Shown here: positions 1 through 8,384 of the stretch, piece by piece | Layout of the letters: every line of letters begins with the position of its first letter | Numbering within the stretch: the first letter of the stretch is position 1 | Origin: Streptomyces sp. APSN-46.1 | Lineage (GTDB): Bacteria > Actinomycetota > Actinomycetes > Streptomycetales > Streptomycetaceae | Assembly (NCBI RefSeq): GCF_022815725.1 | Contig: NZ_JALGRF010000002.1 | Coordinates: 744,001 to 808,000 of the forward strand | Length of the DNA: 64,000 bases | Direction of reading: 5' to 3' | The notes under the pieces: model-generated | Told to the model about the DNA's origin: nothing | Seen by the model: the letters and a program-made list of their open reading frames with translations, nothing else | Database searches by the model: none | Program-made: the position numbers and the translations under genes

Positions 1-1470
1 GAGTTCCGCGAGATGGTCCAGTCGCTGAACGGCGCCGGACTGCGCACCGTCATGGACGTGGTCTACAACCACACGGTGGCGTCCGGCCAGTCGGACAAGT
101 CCGTCCTGGACCGGATCGTGCCCGGCTACTACCAGCGCCTGCTCGCCGACGGCAGCGTGGCCACCTCCACGTGCTGCTCCAACACCGCGCCCGAGAACGC
201 CATGATGGGCCGTCTCGTCGTGGACTCGATCGTCACCTGGGCCAAGGAGTACAAGGTCGACGGCTTCCGCTTCGACCTCATGGGGCACCACCCGAAGGCC
301 AACATCCTGGCCGTGCGCTCCGCCCTGGACGCCCTGACCGTCGAGAAGGACGGGGTGGACGGCAAGAAGATCGTCCTCTACGGGGAGGGCTGGAACTTCG
401 GCGAGGTCGCCGACGACGCCCGCTTCGTCCAGGCCACGCAGAAGAACATGGCCGGCACCGGCATCGCCACCTTCTCCGACCGGGCCCGCGACGCGGTCCG
501 CGGCGGCGGCCCCTTCGACGAGGACCCGCGCGTGCAGGGCTTCGCCTCCGGCCTGTTCACGGCCCCGAACTCCTCGCCCGCCAACGGCACCCCGGAGCAG
601 CAGCGGGCCCGTCTGCTGCACTCCCAGGACCTCATCAAGGTCGGCCTGTCCGGCAATCTCGCCTCGTACGTGTTCACGGACACCGCCGGCCGCCGGATCA
701 AGGGCTCCGAGCTGGACTACAACGGCGCCCCGGCCGGGTACGCGGCGGCGCCGGGCGACGCCCTCGCCTACGCGGACGCCCACGACAACGAGTCTCTCTA
801 CGACGCCCTGACGTACAAGCTCCCGCAGGGCACGACGGAGGCCGACAAGGCCCGCATGCAGGTCCTGGCGATGGCGGTGAGCACCCTCTCGCAGGGGCCG
901 TCCCTGTCCCAGGCCGGCACGGACCTGCTCCGCTCGAAGTCCCTGGACCGCAACTCGTACGACAGCGGCGACTGGTTCAACGCCATCCACTGGGACTGCG
1001 GCGACGGGAACGGCAACGGCAACGGCTTCGGCCGAGGCCTGCCGCCGGCGGCCGACAACAAGGCGAAGTGGCCGTACGCGAAGCCGCTCCTCACCGGACC
1101 GGTCCCGAGCTGCGCGGACACCACGGGCACCGCGGCCGCCTACCGCGACCTGCTCAGGATCCGTACGACGGAACCCGCCTTCGCCCTCACCACGGCGCAG
1201 GCGGTCCAGGCGAACCTGGCCTTCCCGCTGTCGGGGAGGGACGAGACCCCGGGCGTGATCACCATGACCCTGGGAGACCTGGTGGTGGTCTTCAACTCCA
1301 CCCCCGCCGCCCAGCCCCAGCGGCTCCCGGACCTCGCGGGGCGCGGCTACGCCCTGCACCCCGTCCAGGCGGGCGGTCCCGACCCGGCGGTGAAGCGGTC
1401 CGCGTACGACGCGAAGACGGGAGAGTTCACCGTGCCCGCCCGCACGGTCGCGGTGTTCAAGCGCTCCTGA
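1..1470 (+). CDS. pulA: Pullulanase-type alpha-1,6-glucosidase, C-terminal part (5' end cut by window edge)
   Basis: The frame is open from base 1 to the TGA at 1468, so 489 residues are visible and the N-terminal carbohydrate-binding and leading modules lie outside the window. The four GH13 conserved blocks can be read in order: DVVYNH (about residues 19-24), GFRFDLMGHH with the nucleophile Asp, YGEGWNFGE with the acid/base Glu, and AHDNESLYDAL, the pullulanase form of block IV. The family hydrolyses alpha-1,6 branch points of pullulan, glycogen or starch, usually outside the cell. A strong hairpin follows 17 bases after the stop. The enzyme class is confident; exact substrate and secretion cannot be judged without the N terminus. 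Confidence 0.9.
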   Translation, partial: EFREMVQSLNGAGLRTVMDVVYNHTVASGQSDKSVLDRIVPGYYQRLLADGSVATSTCCSNTAPENAMMGRLVVDSIVTWAKEYKVDGFRFDLMGHHPKANILAVRSALDALTVEKDGVDGKKIVLYGEGWNFGEVADDARFVQATQKNMAGTGIATFSDRARDAVRGGGPFDEDPRVQGFASGLFTAPNSSPANGTPEQQRARLLHSQDLIKVGLSGNLASYVFTDTAGRRIKGSELDYNGAPAGYAAAPGDALAYADAHDNESLYDALTYKLPQGTTEADKARMQVLAMAVSTLSQGPSLSQAGTDLLRSKSLDRNSYDSGDWFNAIHWDCGDGNGNGNGFGRGLPPAADNKAKWPYAKPLLTGPVPSCADTTGTAAAYRDLLRIRTTEPAFALTTAQAVQANLAFPLSGRDETPGVITMTLGDLVVVFNSTPAAQPQRLPDLAGRGYALHPVQAGGPDPAVKRSAYDAKTGEFTVPARTVAVFKRS

Positions 1471-1486
1471 CCTGAAGGGAAGAGGT

Positions 1487-1525
1487 GAAGCGGCGGTGCC
1501 GGCCATGGTCCGGCACCGCCGCTTC
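1487..1525. terminator. Bidirectional intrinsic terminator between pulA and a GNAT gene
   Basis: A perfect 16-base stem (1487-1502 with 1510-1525) closes a 7-base loop. It lies between two converging genes, so it can serve both. There is no T-run, which is usual for Streptomyces terminators. Confidence 0.85.
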
Positions 1526-1543
1526 CTCATTCCCCCACGTGCG

Positions 1544-2068
1544 TCAGACGTCGAGGCGGCGCTCCAGCAGGATCACGCCGTAGACCTTTCCGTCCTTGCC
1601 CTGCTTGGACGGATATTCGCCGACGATCCGGTACCCCGCGCCCTGGTAGTACGCGAGCAGCCGCGGGTTGGTGGCGACGCAGTCCAGCCGGGCCCGCTCC
1701 CGCCCGGTCCGGGCGATCCGCCACTCGGCGTGGCCGAGTATGCGCCGTCCCGCGCCGGCGGGCGCCGCCTCCCGCTCCACCATCAGCCGGTGCACATAGC
1801 CCGCGACCGGCGGCTGGACGCCCCAGGCCTCCTCGTCGGACCACCAGAGCTCGTACGCCCCGACGACCCGCCCGTCGGGGTCCTCGGCGAGCCACACCTC
1901 ACCGTCGCGCATCCTCGCGCGGAAGTGCGCCGTGTCCTTCTCGCCCGGCTTCCACTGGGCGATGGCGTTGGCCCGCATCCACCGGGCGGCCCGGTCGTAC
2001 AGCTTCACCAGCGTGCCGGCGTCCTTCTCCTCGGCGTGCCGGAACAACATCCCGTCGTCAATGATCAC
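1544..2068 (-). CDS. GNAT family N-acetyltransferase
   Basis: 174 residues. The GNAT fold is recognised from the central YVHRLMVEREAAPAGAGRRIL stretch (about 100-120; acetyl-CoA binding R/Q-x-x-G-x-G/A type loop) and from YYQGAGYR (about 146-153), the usual beta-bulge/helix 4 region. It presumably acetylates an amine of a small molecule or protein in the cytoplasm; the substrate cannot be inferred. It starts 10 bases after the stop of the TetR gene on the same strand, so it is probably the last gene of the hydrolase - ferredoxin reductase - TetR run. Family confident, role unknown. Confidence 0.85.
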   Translation of the reverse strand: MIIDDGMLFRHAEEKDAGTLVKLYDRAARWMRANAIAQWKPGEKDTAHFRARMRDGEVWLAEDPDGRVVGAYELWWSDEEAWGVQPPVAGYVHRLMVEREAAPAGAGRRILGHAEWRIARTGRERARLDCVATNPRLLAYYQGAGYRIVGEYPSKQGKDGKVYGVILLERRLDV

Positions 2069-2078
2069 GCGGGAATTA

Positions 2079-2777
2079 TCACGCGGGCCCCGGTACGAGC
2101 GCCGCCAGCCGTCCGACCAGCACCCCGAAGGGGCCGTCGGCGGGCTCGTCGGCCAGGACCCGTACGAGAATCCCGGCCATCTCCTCGTCGTACGCGGCGC
2201 TCACGGCGGCCAGCGCGGCGAAGTCGTGCACGAGCTGCAACTCCAGCTCGGCCCGCGGGATCTCCCGCCCGTCCAGCCAGATCAGCGCGGTGGACTCGGC
2301 GAGCGACACCCACGACCGCACGACGAGCGCGAGCCGCGCGGGCGGCCGCTCGATGCCGAGGTGCGTGAGGATCTGCTCGTACGCCGCCTGCCGGACCTCG
2401 TCGATCATCGCGTTGGTCCGGCTGCTTCCGGCGGCCGGACCGCCCCGCATCAGCGCCGAGAACCCGGGGCCGTGGTCGTCGACGAACGCGAAGAACCGCC
2501 CCATGACCCGCAGCAAGCGGGCCCCGAGCGGCCCCTCCTGGGGCTCGACGAACCGCAGCGCCAGCTCATCGGCCGCCCGCCGCAGAGCGGCCTCGTACAG
2601 GCTCAGCTTGCCGGGGAAGTAGTGGTAGACGAGCGGCCTGGATATGCCGGCCGCCGCCGCGATCTCGTCGATCGACACATCGTCGGGCGACCGGTGGCTG
2701 AACAGCTCCAGGGCCACCCCGATCAGCTGCTGCCGCCGCTCCTCGACACCCATCCTGCGTCGCACTCCGGTTGTCAT
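2079..2777 (-). CDS. TetR/AcrR family transcriptional regulator
   Basis: 232 residues with an N-terminal helix-turn-helix at about residues 34-56 (VSIDEIAAAAGISRPLVYHYF) and an all-helical C-terminal ligand domain. It lies 35 bases downstream of the ferredoxin reductase gene on the same strand. TetR plus flavodoxin/ferredoxin reductase plus COG3687-type hydrolase is a recurring actinobacterial arrangement, so this protein probably represses that operon in response to a lipid-like or hydrophobic ligand (inference). I saw no clear palindrome near 4795-4847, so its operator is not assigned. Confidence 0.9.
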   Translation of the reverse strand: MTTGVRRRMGVEERRQQLIGVALELFSHRSPDDVSIDEIAAAAGISRPLVYHYFPGKLSLYEAALRRAADELALRFVEPQEGPLGARLLRVMGRFFAFVDDHGPGFSALMRGGPAAGSSRTNAMIDEVRQAAYEQILTHLGIERPPARLALVVRSWVSLAESTALIWLDGREIPRAELELQLVHDFAALAAVSAAYDEEMAGILVRVLADEPADGPFGVLVGRLAALVPGPA

Positions 2778-2812
2778 GCGGACACCCTACTTCGCCCCCT
2801 CCCGGGGGAGGT

Positions 2813-3901
2813 TCAAAGGTCCAGCACCAGATGGTCCGACGACGCGCGCGAGACGCACAGCAGCATGGAGTCCTCGCGTTCGGCGTCCGTGAGCAGTTGG
2901 TCCCGGTGATCCACCTCACCTGCCAGGACACGGTGTTGGCAGGTTCCGCAGAAACCCTGCTGGCAGCTGTACGGGGTGTTGGGGAGCTCCCGGCGGACGG
3001 CTGCCAGGGTGGTTTCGTCCGCGCCGACCTCGATGGTGCGGCCCGTTCGGCGCAGGGTCACCGTGAAGGGGTTCGCCGCTCCGGTTCCGGTTCCGGCCCC
3101 GGCCCCGGTTCCGGTTCCGGCCCCGGTTCCCGGCGCCGGCGTGAAGCGCTCCAGGTGGACCACCGACGGGTCCGGGGCCGCCGCCAGCACCGCGGCCATC
3201 AGCGGTTCCGGGCCGCAGCAGTAGACCGGCGTGCCCGGCCGGGCCCCGGTGAGCGGGGCCAGGTCGGGCAGGCCCGTCTCGTCCTCCGGGAGGATCGTGA
3301 CCCGGTCGCCGTAGGCGGCGAGTTCGGGGAGGAACGGCATCGAGGCACGGGAGCGGCCCCCGTACAGCAGGGTCCAGTCCGCGCCCGCCGTCGTGGCCGC
3401 CCGGAGCATCGGGAGGATCGGGGTGATGCCGATGCCGCCCGCGACGAAGACGTACGAGGTGGCCGGCGCGAGGGCGAAACGGTTGCGCGGCGGCCGGAGT
3501 TCGAGTTCCGCGCCCTCCACCAGCCGCGCGTGCGCCTCGCGGGAGCCGCCGCGGCCGTCCTCGACCAGCCGGATCGCGATCGTGTAGCGGCCCGCCGCGC
3601 CCGGGTCGCCGCACAGCGAGTACTGGCGTACCAGGCCCGACGGCAGGACGACGTCCACGTGCGCGCCCGGGGTCCACGCCGGCAGGTCCGGGGACTCCAG
3701 CACCAGCCGCACGACCCCCTCGGCGGGTTCCGTACGGGACACGATCCGGGCCCGCAGGAGCCGGCGCGGCGAATGACCCGACACCGGGGTCTCCAGCGCC
3801 GGGAGGGGCCACAGCGGGGAGCGGCCGATGCGCCGCCGCAGGGCGCGCCGGGTCAGGAGCGCGGCACCCGCCACCGCCGTCACCGTCAGGGCGCGCCTCA
3901 T
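2813..3901 (-). CDS. Ferredoxin reductase with C-terminal plant-type [2Fe-2S] domain
   Basis: 362 residues. The order is a short hydrophobic N terminus, an FAD-binding barrel with RQYSLCG, an NAD(P)-binding domain with GGIGITPILPML, then a [2Fe-2S] ferredoxin domain with Cys313, Cys318, Cys321 and Cys349. The layout is that of a one-component reductase moving electrons from NAD(P)H to an oxygenase, desaturase or P450. The linker before the ferredoxin domain is an unusual Gly/Thr/Ala run (about residues 263-283) encoded by a GGTTCC/GGCCCC microsatellite at 3081-3135. The ATG at 3901 overlaps the upstream hydrolase stop (ATGA), so the two are translationally coupled. The frame stays open further upstream, but only this start fits the overlap. 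Confidence 0.88.
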   Translation of the reverse strand: MRRALTVTAVAGAALLTRRALRRRIGRSPLWPLPALETPVSGHSPRRLLRARIVSRTEPAEGVVRLVLESPDLPAWTPGAHVDVVLPSGLVRQYSLCGDPGAAGRYTIAIRLVEDGRGGSREAHARLVEGAELELRPPRNRFALAPATSYVFVAGGIGITPILPMLRAATTAGADWTLLYGGRSRASMPFLPELAAYGDRVTILPEDETGLPDLAPLTGARPGTPVYCCGPEPLMAAVLAAAPDPSVVHLERFTPAPGTGAGTGTGAGAGTGTGAANPFTVTLRRTGRTIEVGADETTLAAVRRELPNTPYSCQQGFCGTCQHRVLAGEVDHRDQLLTDAEREDSMLLCVSRASSDHLVLDL

Positions 3902-4794
3902 GCCGTCACCCCGCCGTTGGCGCCGGGGGAGGCGGCCAGGTAGGCCACCGCCTGGGCCGTCGAGCCCTCCTGCGAGGGGTGGTACGTACGGGAGAGGTAC
4001 GTGGGGATGGACCGGAGCATCGCGCCCGTGGAGGGCAGGGTGCCCTGCTGGCCCGCCCGGAAGAACTGGCCCAGCGAGGCCTTGGCGGCGGGCAGTTCCG
4101 GGTCGTTCTCCAGGAAGAACCGGGCGCCGCGCTGCCACAGGAAGACCAGCGCCGCGAAGGCCGTGGCCCAGGTCCGGGCCCTGCGCCGGTAGGTCCCGTC
4201 CACGTGCATGAAGAGGTCGAAGGCCACCGAACGGTGCTCGACCTCCTCGGCGCCGTGCCAGCGCAGCAGGTCCAGCATCATCGGGTCCGCGCCGCGCCGG
4301 TCCAGCTCGTCGGCGTTCAGTACCCAGTCGCCCAGGAACGCCGTGTAGTGCTCTATGGCCGCGATCATCGCGACCCGCTCCATGAGCCACCACCTGCGCG
4401 CCTTGCCCGGCGGCAGCGTCCGGTCGCCGAGCAGCTTCTCGAACAGCCAGTCCACCTGGGCCGTGTACGGGGTCGGGTCCAGGCCGAGCCGCTTCAGGTG
4501 GGGCAGCACGTCGTCGTGCGCGGCGGCGTGCATCGCCTCCTGGCCGATGAACCCGATGACGTCCGCGCGCAGCCGGTCGTCCGTGATGTACGGGAGCACC
4601 TGCTTGTAGACGTGGACGAACCAGCGCTCACCGGCGGGCAGCAGCAGGTGCAGCACGTTGATGGTGTGCCCGGCGAACGGATCGGAGGGCAGCCAGTGGA
4701 GCGGGGTGTCCTCCCAGTCGAAGGACACGTTCCGCGCCTTGAGGTCTATGTGTTCCGACGCCACGGGGGCGGGCATGAGCGGCGTATTAGACAT
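3898..4794 (-). CDS. Predicted metal-dependent hydrolase (COG3687/PF10118 family)
   Basis: 298 residues. The His/Glu-rich segments GQEAMHAAAHDDVL and HGAEEVEHRSVAFD are the family's expected metal ligands, in a helical di-metal-like fold. The biochemical reaction of the family is not established. The first ATG of the conserved reading (4792-4794) is used; the upstream open frame is GC-rich read-through. It heads the operon with ferredoxin reductase and TetR. Being coupled to a reductase suggests an oxygen- or redox-dependent reaction on a lipid-like substrate (inference). Confidence 0.85.
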   Translation of the reverse strand: MSNTPLMPAPVASEHIDLKARNVSFDWEDTPLHWLPSDPFAGHTINVLHLLLPAGERWFVHVYKQVLPYITDDRLRADVIGFIGQEAMHAAAHDDVLPHLKRLGLDPTPYTAQVDWLFEKLLGDRTLPPGKARRWWLMERVAMIAAIEHYTAFLGDWVLNADELDRRGADPMMLDLLRWHGAEEVEHRSVAFDLFMHVDGTYRRRARTWATAFAALVFLWQRGARFFLENDPELPAAKASLGQFFRAGQQGTLPSTGAMLRSIPTYLSRTYHPSQEGSTAQAVAYLAASPGANGGVTA

Positions 4795-4847
4795 GGCGTC
4801 AATGTACTGATGGGTAGAGCCGAGGAGAACCCCTCTGCACGGAGGAG

Positions 4848-6779
4848 CTAGCGGAGCACCCCCGCCTTGGAGCCGTCGGTCAGCTTGCCGGTCAGATCGA
4901 CCTGCGCGCCCTCCGGCGCCTTCACCGCCAGCCGGTTGCTGTTCGCCGCGCCGCTCACCCCGCCGCCCGACACCGACAAGGAGGCGAACTGCGCGCTGCC
5001 CGCCGCCAGCACGTACCACTGGCCGGCCCGCGACTTCCACAGCACGCCCGCCAGCACCCGGGGCTCCCGCGGCCCGCACGCCGGCGAGCCCTCCGCCTTC
5101 GCCGCCTGCGCCGCCACCGGTGCGCCCGGGGCCAGGAACTGGGCCTGCACCCGGTCCGCCGTACCCTGCCAGGTCTCCGCCCGGGAGCACAGCCACGTCG
5201 CGGTGCCGTCGCCCCCGGGCAGCGGCTGCTTCGCGTACGTCCAGGCGTTGACCGAGCGGACCCCGTGCGAGCGTACCGACGGCAGCAGGCACGCGGTCCG
5301 CGACCACTCAACGAGCTCCGCCGCCTCCGTCACATCGCGCTCGGCGCCCGGCGCTCCCGAGGTCAGCCGCGCCGGCGTCAGCTCGCCCAGGTCCGTGACC
5401 AGCCGGGTCGCGCCGTCACCCGTCAGGGCCAGGGCGTTCCAGCTGGTACAGCTGCCCGCCGGGGCGGGGCTACCGACCGGCGGAGTGACCCCGTCCGGGG
5501 TCAGCTTCAGCGCCGCCGGGGACTCGCCGGGCTTGAGCAGGTCCCGCAGGGCAGCGCGCGTGACCCAGGGCGCCGTCAGATAGCGGACGTTGCCGTCGAC
5601 CCGGCTGAGGACCAGCGCGGTCGCGGTGTCCGCCGACGCCCCGTCGGTCCGGGCGAAGTCGAGGCCGACCAGGCCGGTCCCCGACAGCGGTTCGGCGTAC
5701 CGGACCACGCGCAGCCCGTCGTACAGCAGGACCACGACGGCCTGGTCCACGACGCCGGCGAACAGCAGCTGCGGCGGCCCCATCGGCGGACCGGACGGCG
5801 TGCCCGGGCTGGCCGAGACGACCACGGACGAGCCGGGCCGGGCCCACACCGCCAGCGCCCGGCGCAGCAGTTCCGCGTCCCCGGCGCGGTCGCCGCGGGC
5901 CGGCCACGCGGAGAAGCCGGTACGGGAGGAGGTGCGCCAGAGCCCCGGCGGGACCCGCGTCAGCTTCCCGGGGTCCAGGGCCTGCTGCGCCGCGGCGTTC
6001 AGCGCGTACGGCGGGGCCGCCGCCCCGTCCGACCCCCAGCCCCCGTCGGGCAGCGCGAGCAGCGCCCCGCAGACGGCGAGGGCGGCCCCGGCGGCCAGCC
6101 CGGCCCGCAGGAAGCGGCGGCGCCGCAGCAGGTCGGTGGGCCGGGCCTGGAGTACGCAGGGGTCGAACTCGGGGGAGGCGAGCAGGGCGTCGCTCGCCGC
6201 GTCCCCGGATTCCGCGACCGCGAAGGCGGGATCCGCGACCCCGGCCTGCCCCAGTACGCGCAGCACCTCCCGCTCCGGCAGCCGCTCCAGCGCGCGCAGC
6301 ACGCAGGCCGCCCGGCCGGGCCCGGAGAGGGTGGCCAGCCACTGGTCCAGGGCCAGCTCCTCGGCCCCGCCGGAGCGCGGGAACAGCCGCAGCCCCCACA
6401 CCTGGGGCAGCAGCGGCGGCAGCTGCCCGCGCAGGGGCAGGGCCCGGAAGGTCAGCGGAACCCCCGCCTCCAGCGCGGTGCGCAGCACCCGCAGCCGGAC
6501 GTACGCGTATCCGGACTCGGCTCCCTCCGCCTCACCGCGCGCGGCCGGGACCCCGCCCCGCACGGGGGCGGGGCCGGCGCCCCGCCGACGCCGGGGCAGG
6601 GCCCGCTGGGTCAGCGAATGGGCGGTGAGCACCCGCCGGTTGCGGCCGAGGGCGGGCGGCAGCACCAGGTAGGCGAGCCGCACCAGCCGCGGGTAGTGCT
6701 CGACGATGGCGGCCTCGGCCTGCTCGACGTCGGGCGGCACGGGAGACGAAGGGCGGGTGGCGGTATCCGGGGCAGTCAC
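4848..6779 (-). CDS. Membrane-anchored protein with a degenerate sigma-factor-like N-terminal half
   Basis: 643 residues, with no characterised homologue that I recognise. Residues about 20-200 read like a decayed ECF sigma factor: AEAAIVEHYPRLVRLAYLVL resembles region 2, and RAACVLRALERLPEREVLRVLG (about 157-178) resembles region 4. A basic stretch (LLRRRRF) and one transmembrane helix (about 223-243) follow, then about 400 extracellular residues with scattered Cys. The topology is cytoplasmic N terminus, exported C terminus. Single-copy proteins like this occur across Streptomyces as hypothetical membrane proteins. The sigma resemblance is my reading of short motifs and needs a profile search. 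Confidence 0.75.
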   Translation of the reverse strand: MTAPDTATRPSSPVPPDVEQAEAAIVEHYPRLVRLAYLVLPPALGRNRRVLTAHSLTQRALPRRRRGAGPAPVRGGVPAARGEAEGAESGYAYVRLRVLRTALEAGVPLTFRALPLRGQLPPLLPQVWGLRLFPRSGGAEELALDQWLATLSGPGRAACVLRALERLPEREVLRVLGQAGVADPAFAVAESGDAASDALLASPEFDPCVLQARPTDLLRRRRFLRAGLAAGAALAVCGALLALPDGGWGSDGAAAPPYALNAAAQQALDPGKLTRVPPGLWRTSSRTGFSAWPARGDRAGDAELLRRALAVWARPGSSVVVSASPGTPSGPPMGPPQLLFAGVVDQAVVVLLYDGLRVVRYAEPLSGTGLVGLDFARTDGASADTATALVLSRVDGNVRYLTAPWVTRAALRDLLKPGESPAALKLTPDGVTPPVGSPAPAGSCTSWNALALTGDGATRLVTDLGELTPARLTSGAPGAERDVTEAAELVEWSRTACLLPSVRSHGVRSVNAWTYAKQPLPGGDGTATWLCSRAETWQGTADRVQAQFLAPGAPVAAQAAKAEGSPACGPREPRVLAGVLWKSRAGQWYVLAAGSAQFASLSVSGGGVSGAANSNRLAVKAPEGAQVDLTGKLTDGSKAGVLR

Positions 6780-6880
6780 GTTCAGCAGAACGAGCGAATC
6801 GTCGGATGGTCACCCGTCCCCGGTACGCGGGCCCCGGGGGGCCGTCGGTCGACTCGTCGGTCGACTCGTCGGTCAGGCCG

Positions 6881-7675
6881 TCAGGCCGTCAGGCGGGCGC
6901 GCAGGGCCTCGACCGTCTCGTCGGAGACGCCCAGGCCCTCGCGTACGTACTTCTCCATCGAGCCGTACCGCGTGCTGACCTCCTCCAGCGCCGCCTCCAG
7001 GTACGAGGGGAACACCCCGATCAGCGCCAGCGCGAGCTCCGGGTCGCCGCCGGCCGCCGTGAAGCCCTCGATCATCGGGGCGAAGGCCTGCCTGACCGCC
7101 GGGTTGACGGAGAGGTACTCGGCCATCAGGGTCTCGTCGTCGGCGCCGAGCAGCGACAGGATGACGGTCGCGGCCCAGCCCGTACGGTCCTTGCCGGCCG
7201 TGCAGTGGAACAGCACCGGGCCCGAGTCCGGGTCGGCCACCTCGGTGAGCAGCAGCCGGTACGCGGCCTGCGCCGAGCCGGAGAGCACGAAGGACCGGTA
7301 GATGTCGGCGAACATGGCCGCCGCCCTGCCGCCGCCCAGGTGCTCCTCGGCGACCGCCGGATCGGACAGCAGGTCCTTGAGCTGGGCGGCGGCGGGCACC
7401 GTGTCAGTACCCATCTTGTCCGCGAGGACGTCACCGACCAGCAGGCGGGCCCCGTCCGGCACCCGGTCGGGGTGGGCGGTGCGCTCCATGGCGGTGCGGA
7501 AGTCGATGACGGTGCGGATCCCCAGCGAGGCCACCGCCGGATCGGCGCCCGGGTCGAGCCGGTCGAGCTGGCCGGAGCGCAGGACGAGACCGGGGCGCAC
7601 GGTGCGGCCACCGGAGAGGGGGGTACCGCCGAGGTCGCGGAAATTGGCGACGGTGGTGGAGGGGACGGCGGTCAT
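6881..7675 (-). CDS. Tyrosine-protein phosphatase (DSP-like, PF13350)
   Basis: 264 residues. The P-loop HCTAGKDRTG is at 157-166 (nucleophile Cys158, Arg164), and the N terminus has the FRDLGG signature of the Y_phosphatase3 family. Members dephosphorylate phosphotyrosine or phosphoinositides; no signal peptide is seen, so it is cytoplasmic. The stop codon lies in a run of short direct repeats (6845-6895: two 12-base and three 8-base units), which makes the exact C terminus prone to slippage. The start at 7675 places the FRDLGG motif at the usual distance from the N terminus. Confidence 0.9.
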   Translation of the reverse strand: MTAVPSTTVANFRDLGGTPLSGGRTVRPGLVLRSGQLDRLDPGADPAVASLGIRTVIDFRTAMERTAHPDRVPDGARLLVGDVLADKMGTDTVPAAAQLKDLLSDPAVAEEHLGGGRAAAMFADIYRSFVLSGSAQAAYRLLLTEVADPDSGPVLFHCTAGKDRTGWAATVILSLLGADDETLMAEYLSVNPAVRQAFAPMIEGFTAAGGDPELALALIGVFPSYLEAALEEVSTRYGSMEKYVREGLGVSDETVEALRARLTA

Positions 7676-7719
7676 CTGGCAGCTCCAGCGGTCGCGGTAT
7701 GCGGGGTGACGCGTGTCAT

Positions 7720-8319
7720 CTATATGATTTTCGGATGTTTCGCTCCGGAAAGGTAATCGAGGGCCACCGAAAGGCCGACGCCCAGCCCCAGAGCCACGAG
7801 ATGGCCCGCGTCCGTGAAGGTCCGCCCGCGCTTCACCACGGGGGCGGCGGCGAGCGCCAGCAGCCCCACCCGTGCGGTGGTGCGCACCGCTCCGCGCGGT
7901 AGCGCCGAGGTCAGCGCTCCGAGTACGGCGTTGAATCCGTAGCTGGTGCCCACGTCCAGGGCCCGCCGGGTCCGGGCGTCGGATGTCCCGCGCAGGGCGC
8001 CGTAGACGAGGAGCGACGCCGTGGCGTGGCCGAAGAGGAACACCGCGGCGGTCCACCAGGCCCCGTACGCGTACTCGGCGTATCCGAGGACCGCGACCAG
8101 CAGCAGCGCGTACGCCAGCGGCATCGGCTCCTCGACGACGAAAGCGCTGCTCAGCAGCGTCTCCCAGCGCCCGGCGGCGAGGTTGTCGACATTGGTCGAG
8201 CAGCCGCGCAGCACCCGCTCGCGCTCGTCCCCGCCCAGCCGCTCCAGGGCGAACGCGCCGAGCTGGACCCCGCCCGCGTACACCGCACCCAGTGGTGGTG
8301 CCCATGGCAATGAATTCAC
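7720..8319 (-). CDS. Rhomboid-like integral membrane protein
   Basis: 199 residues with about six hydrophobic segments. GTSYGFNAVLG in mid-protein and DAGHLVALGLG near the C terminus resemble the Ser and His loops of rhomboid intramembrane proteases (Rhomboid_2/PF20401-type actinobacterial proteins). If catalytic it would cleave transmembrane substrates; activity in this subfamily is unproven as far as I know. It lies 44 bases upstream of the phosphatase gene on the same strand and may be cotranscribed. It diverges from the repeat-bearing membrane gene at 8385. Confidence 0.8.
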   Translation of the reverse strand: MNSLPWAPPLGAVYAGGVQLGAFALERLGGDERERVLRGCSTNVDNLAAGRWETLLSSAFVVEEPMPLAYALLLVAVLGYAEYAYGAWWTAAVFLFGHATASLLVYGALRGTSDARTRRALDVGTSYGFNAVLGALTSALPRGAVRTTARVGLLALAAAPVVKRGRTFTDAGHLVALGLGVGLSVALDYLSGAKHPKII

Positions 8320-8384
8320 CCGACCATGATCGGATACGGCCCTCCTGCGGGCACCACCGGACCCCGTGGGACCATGTTCCGGCC

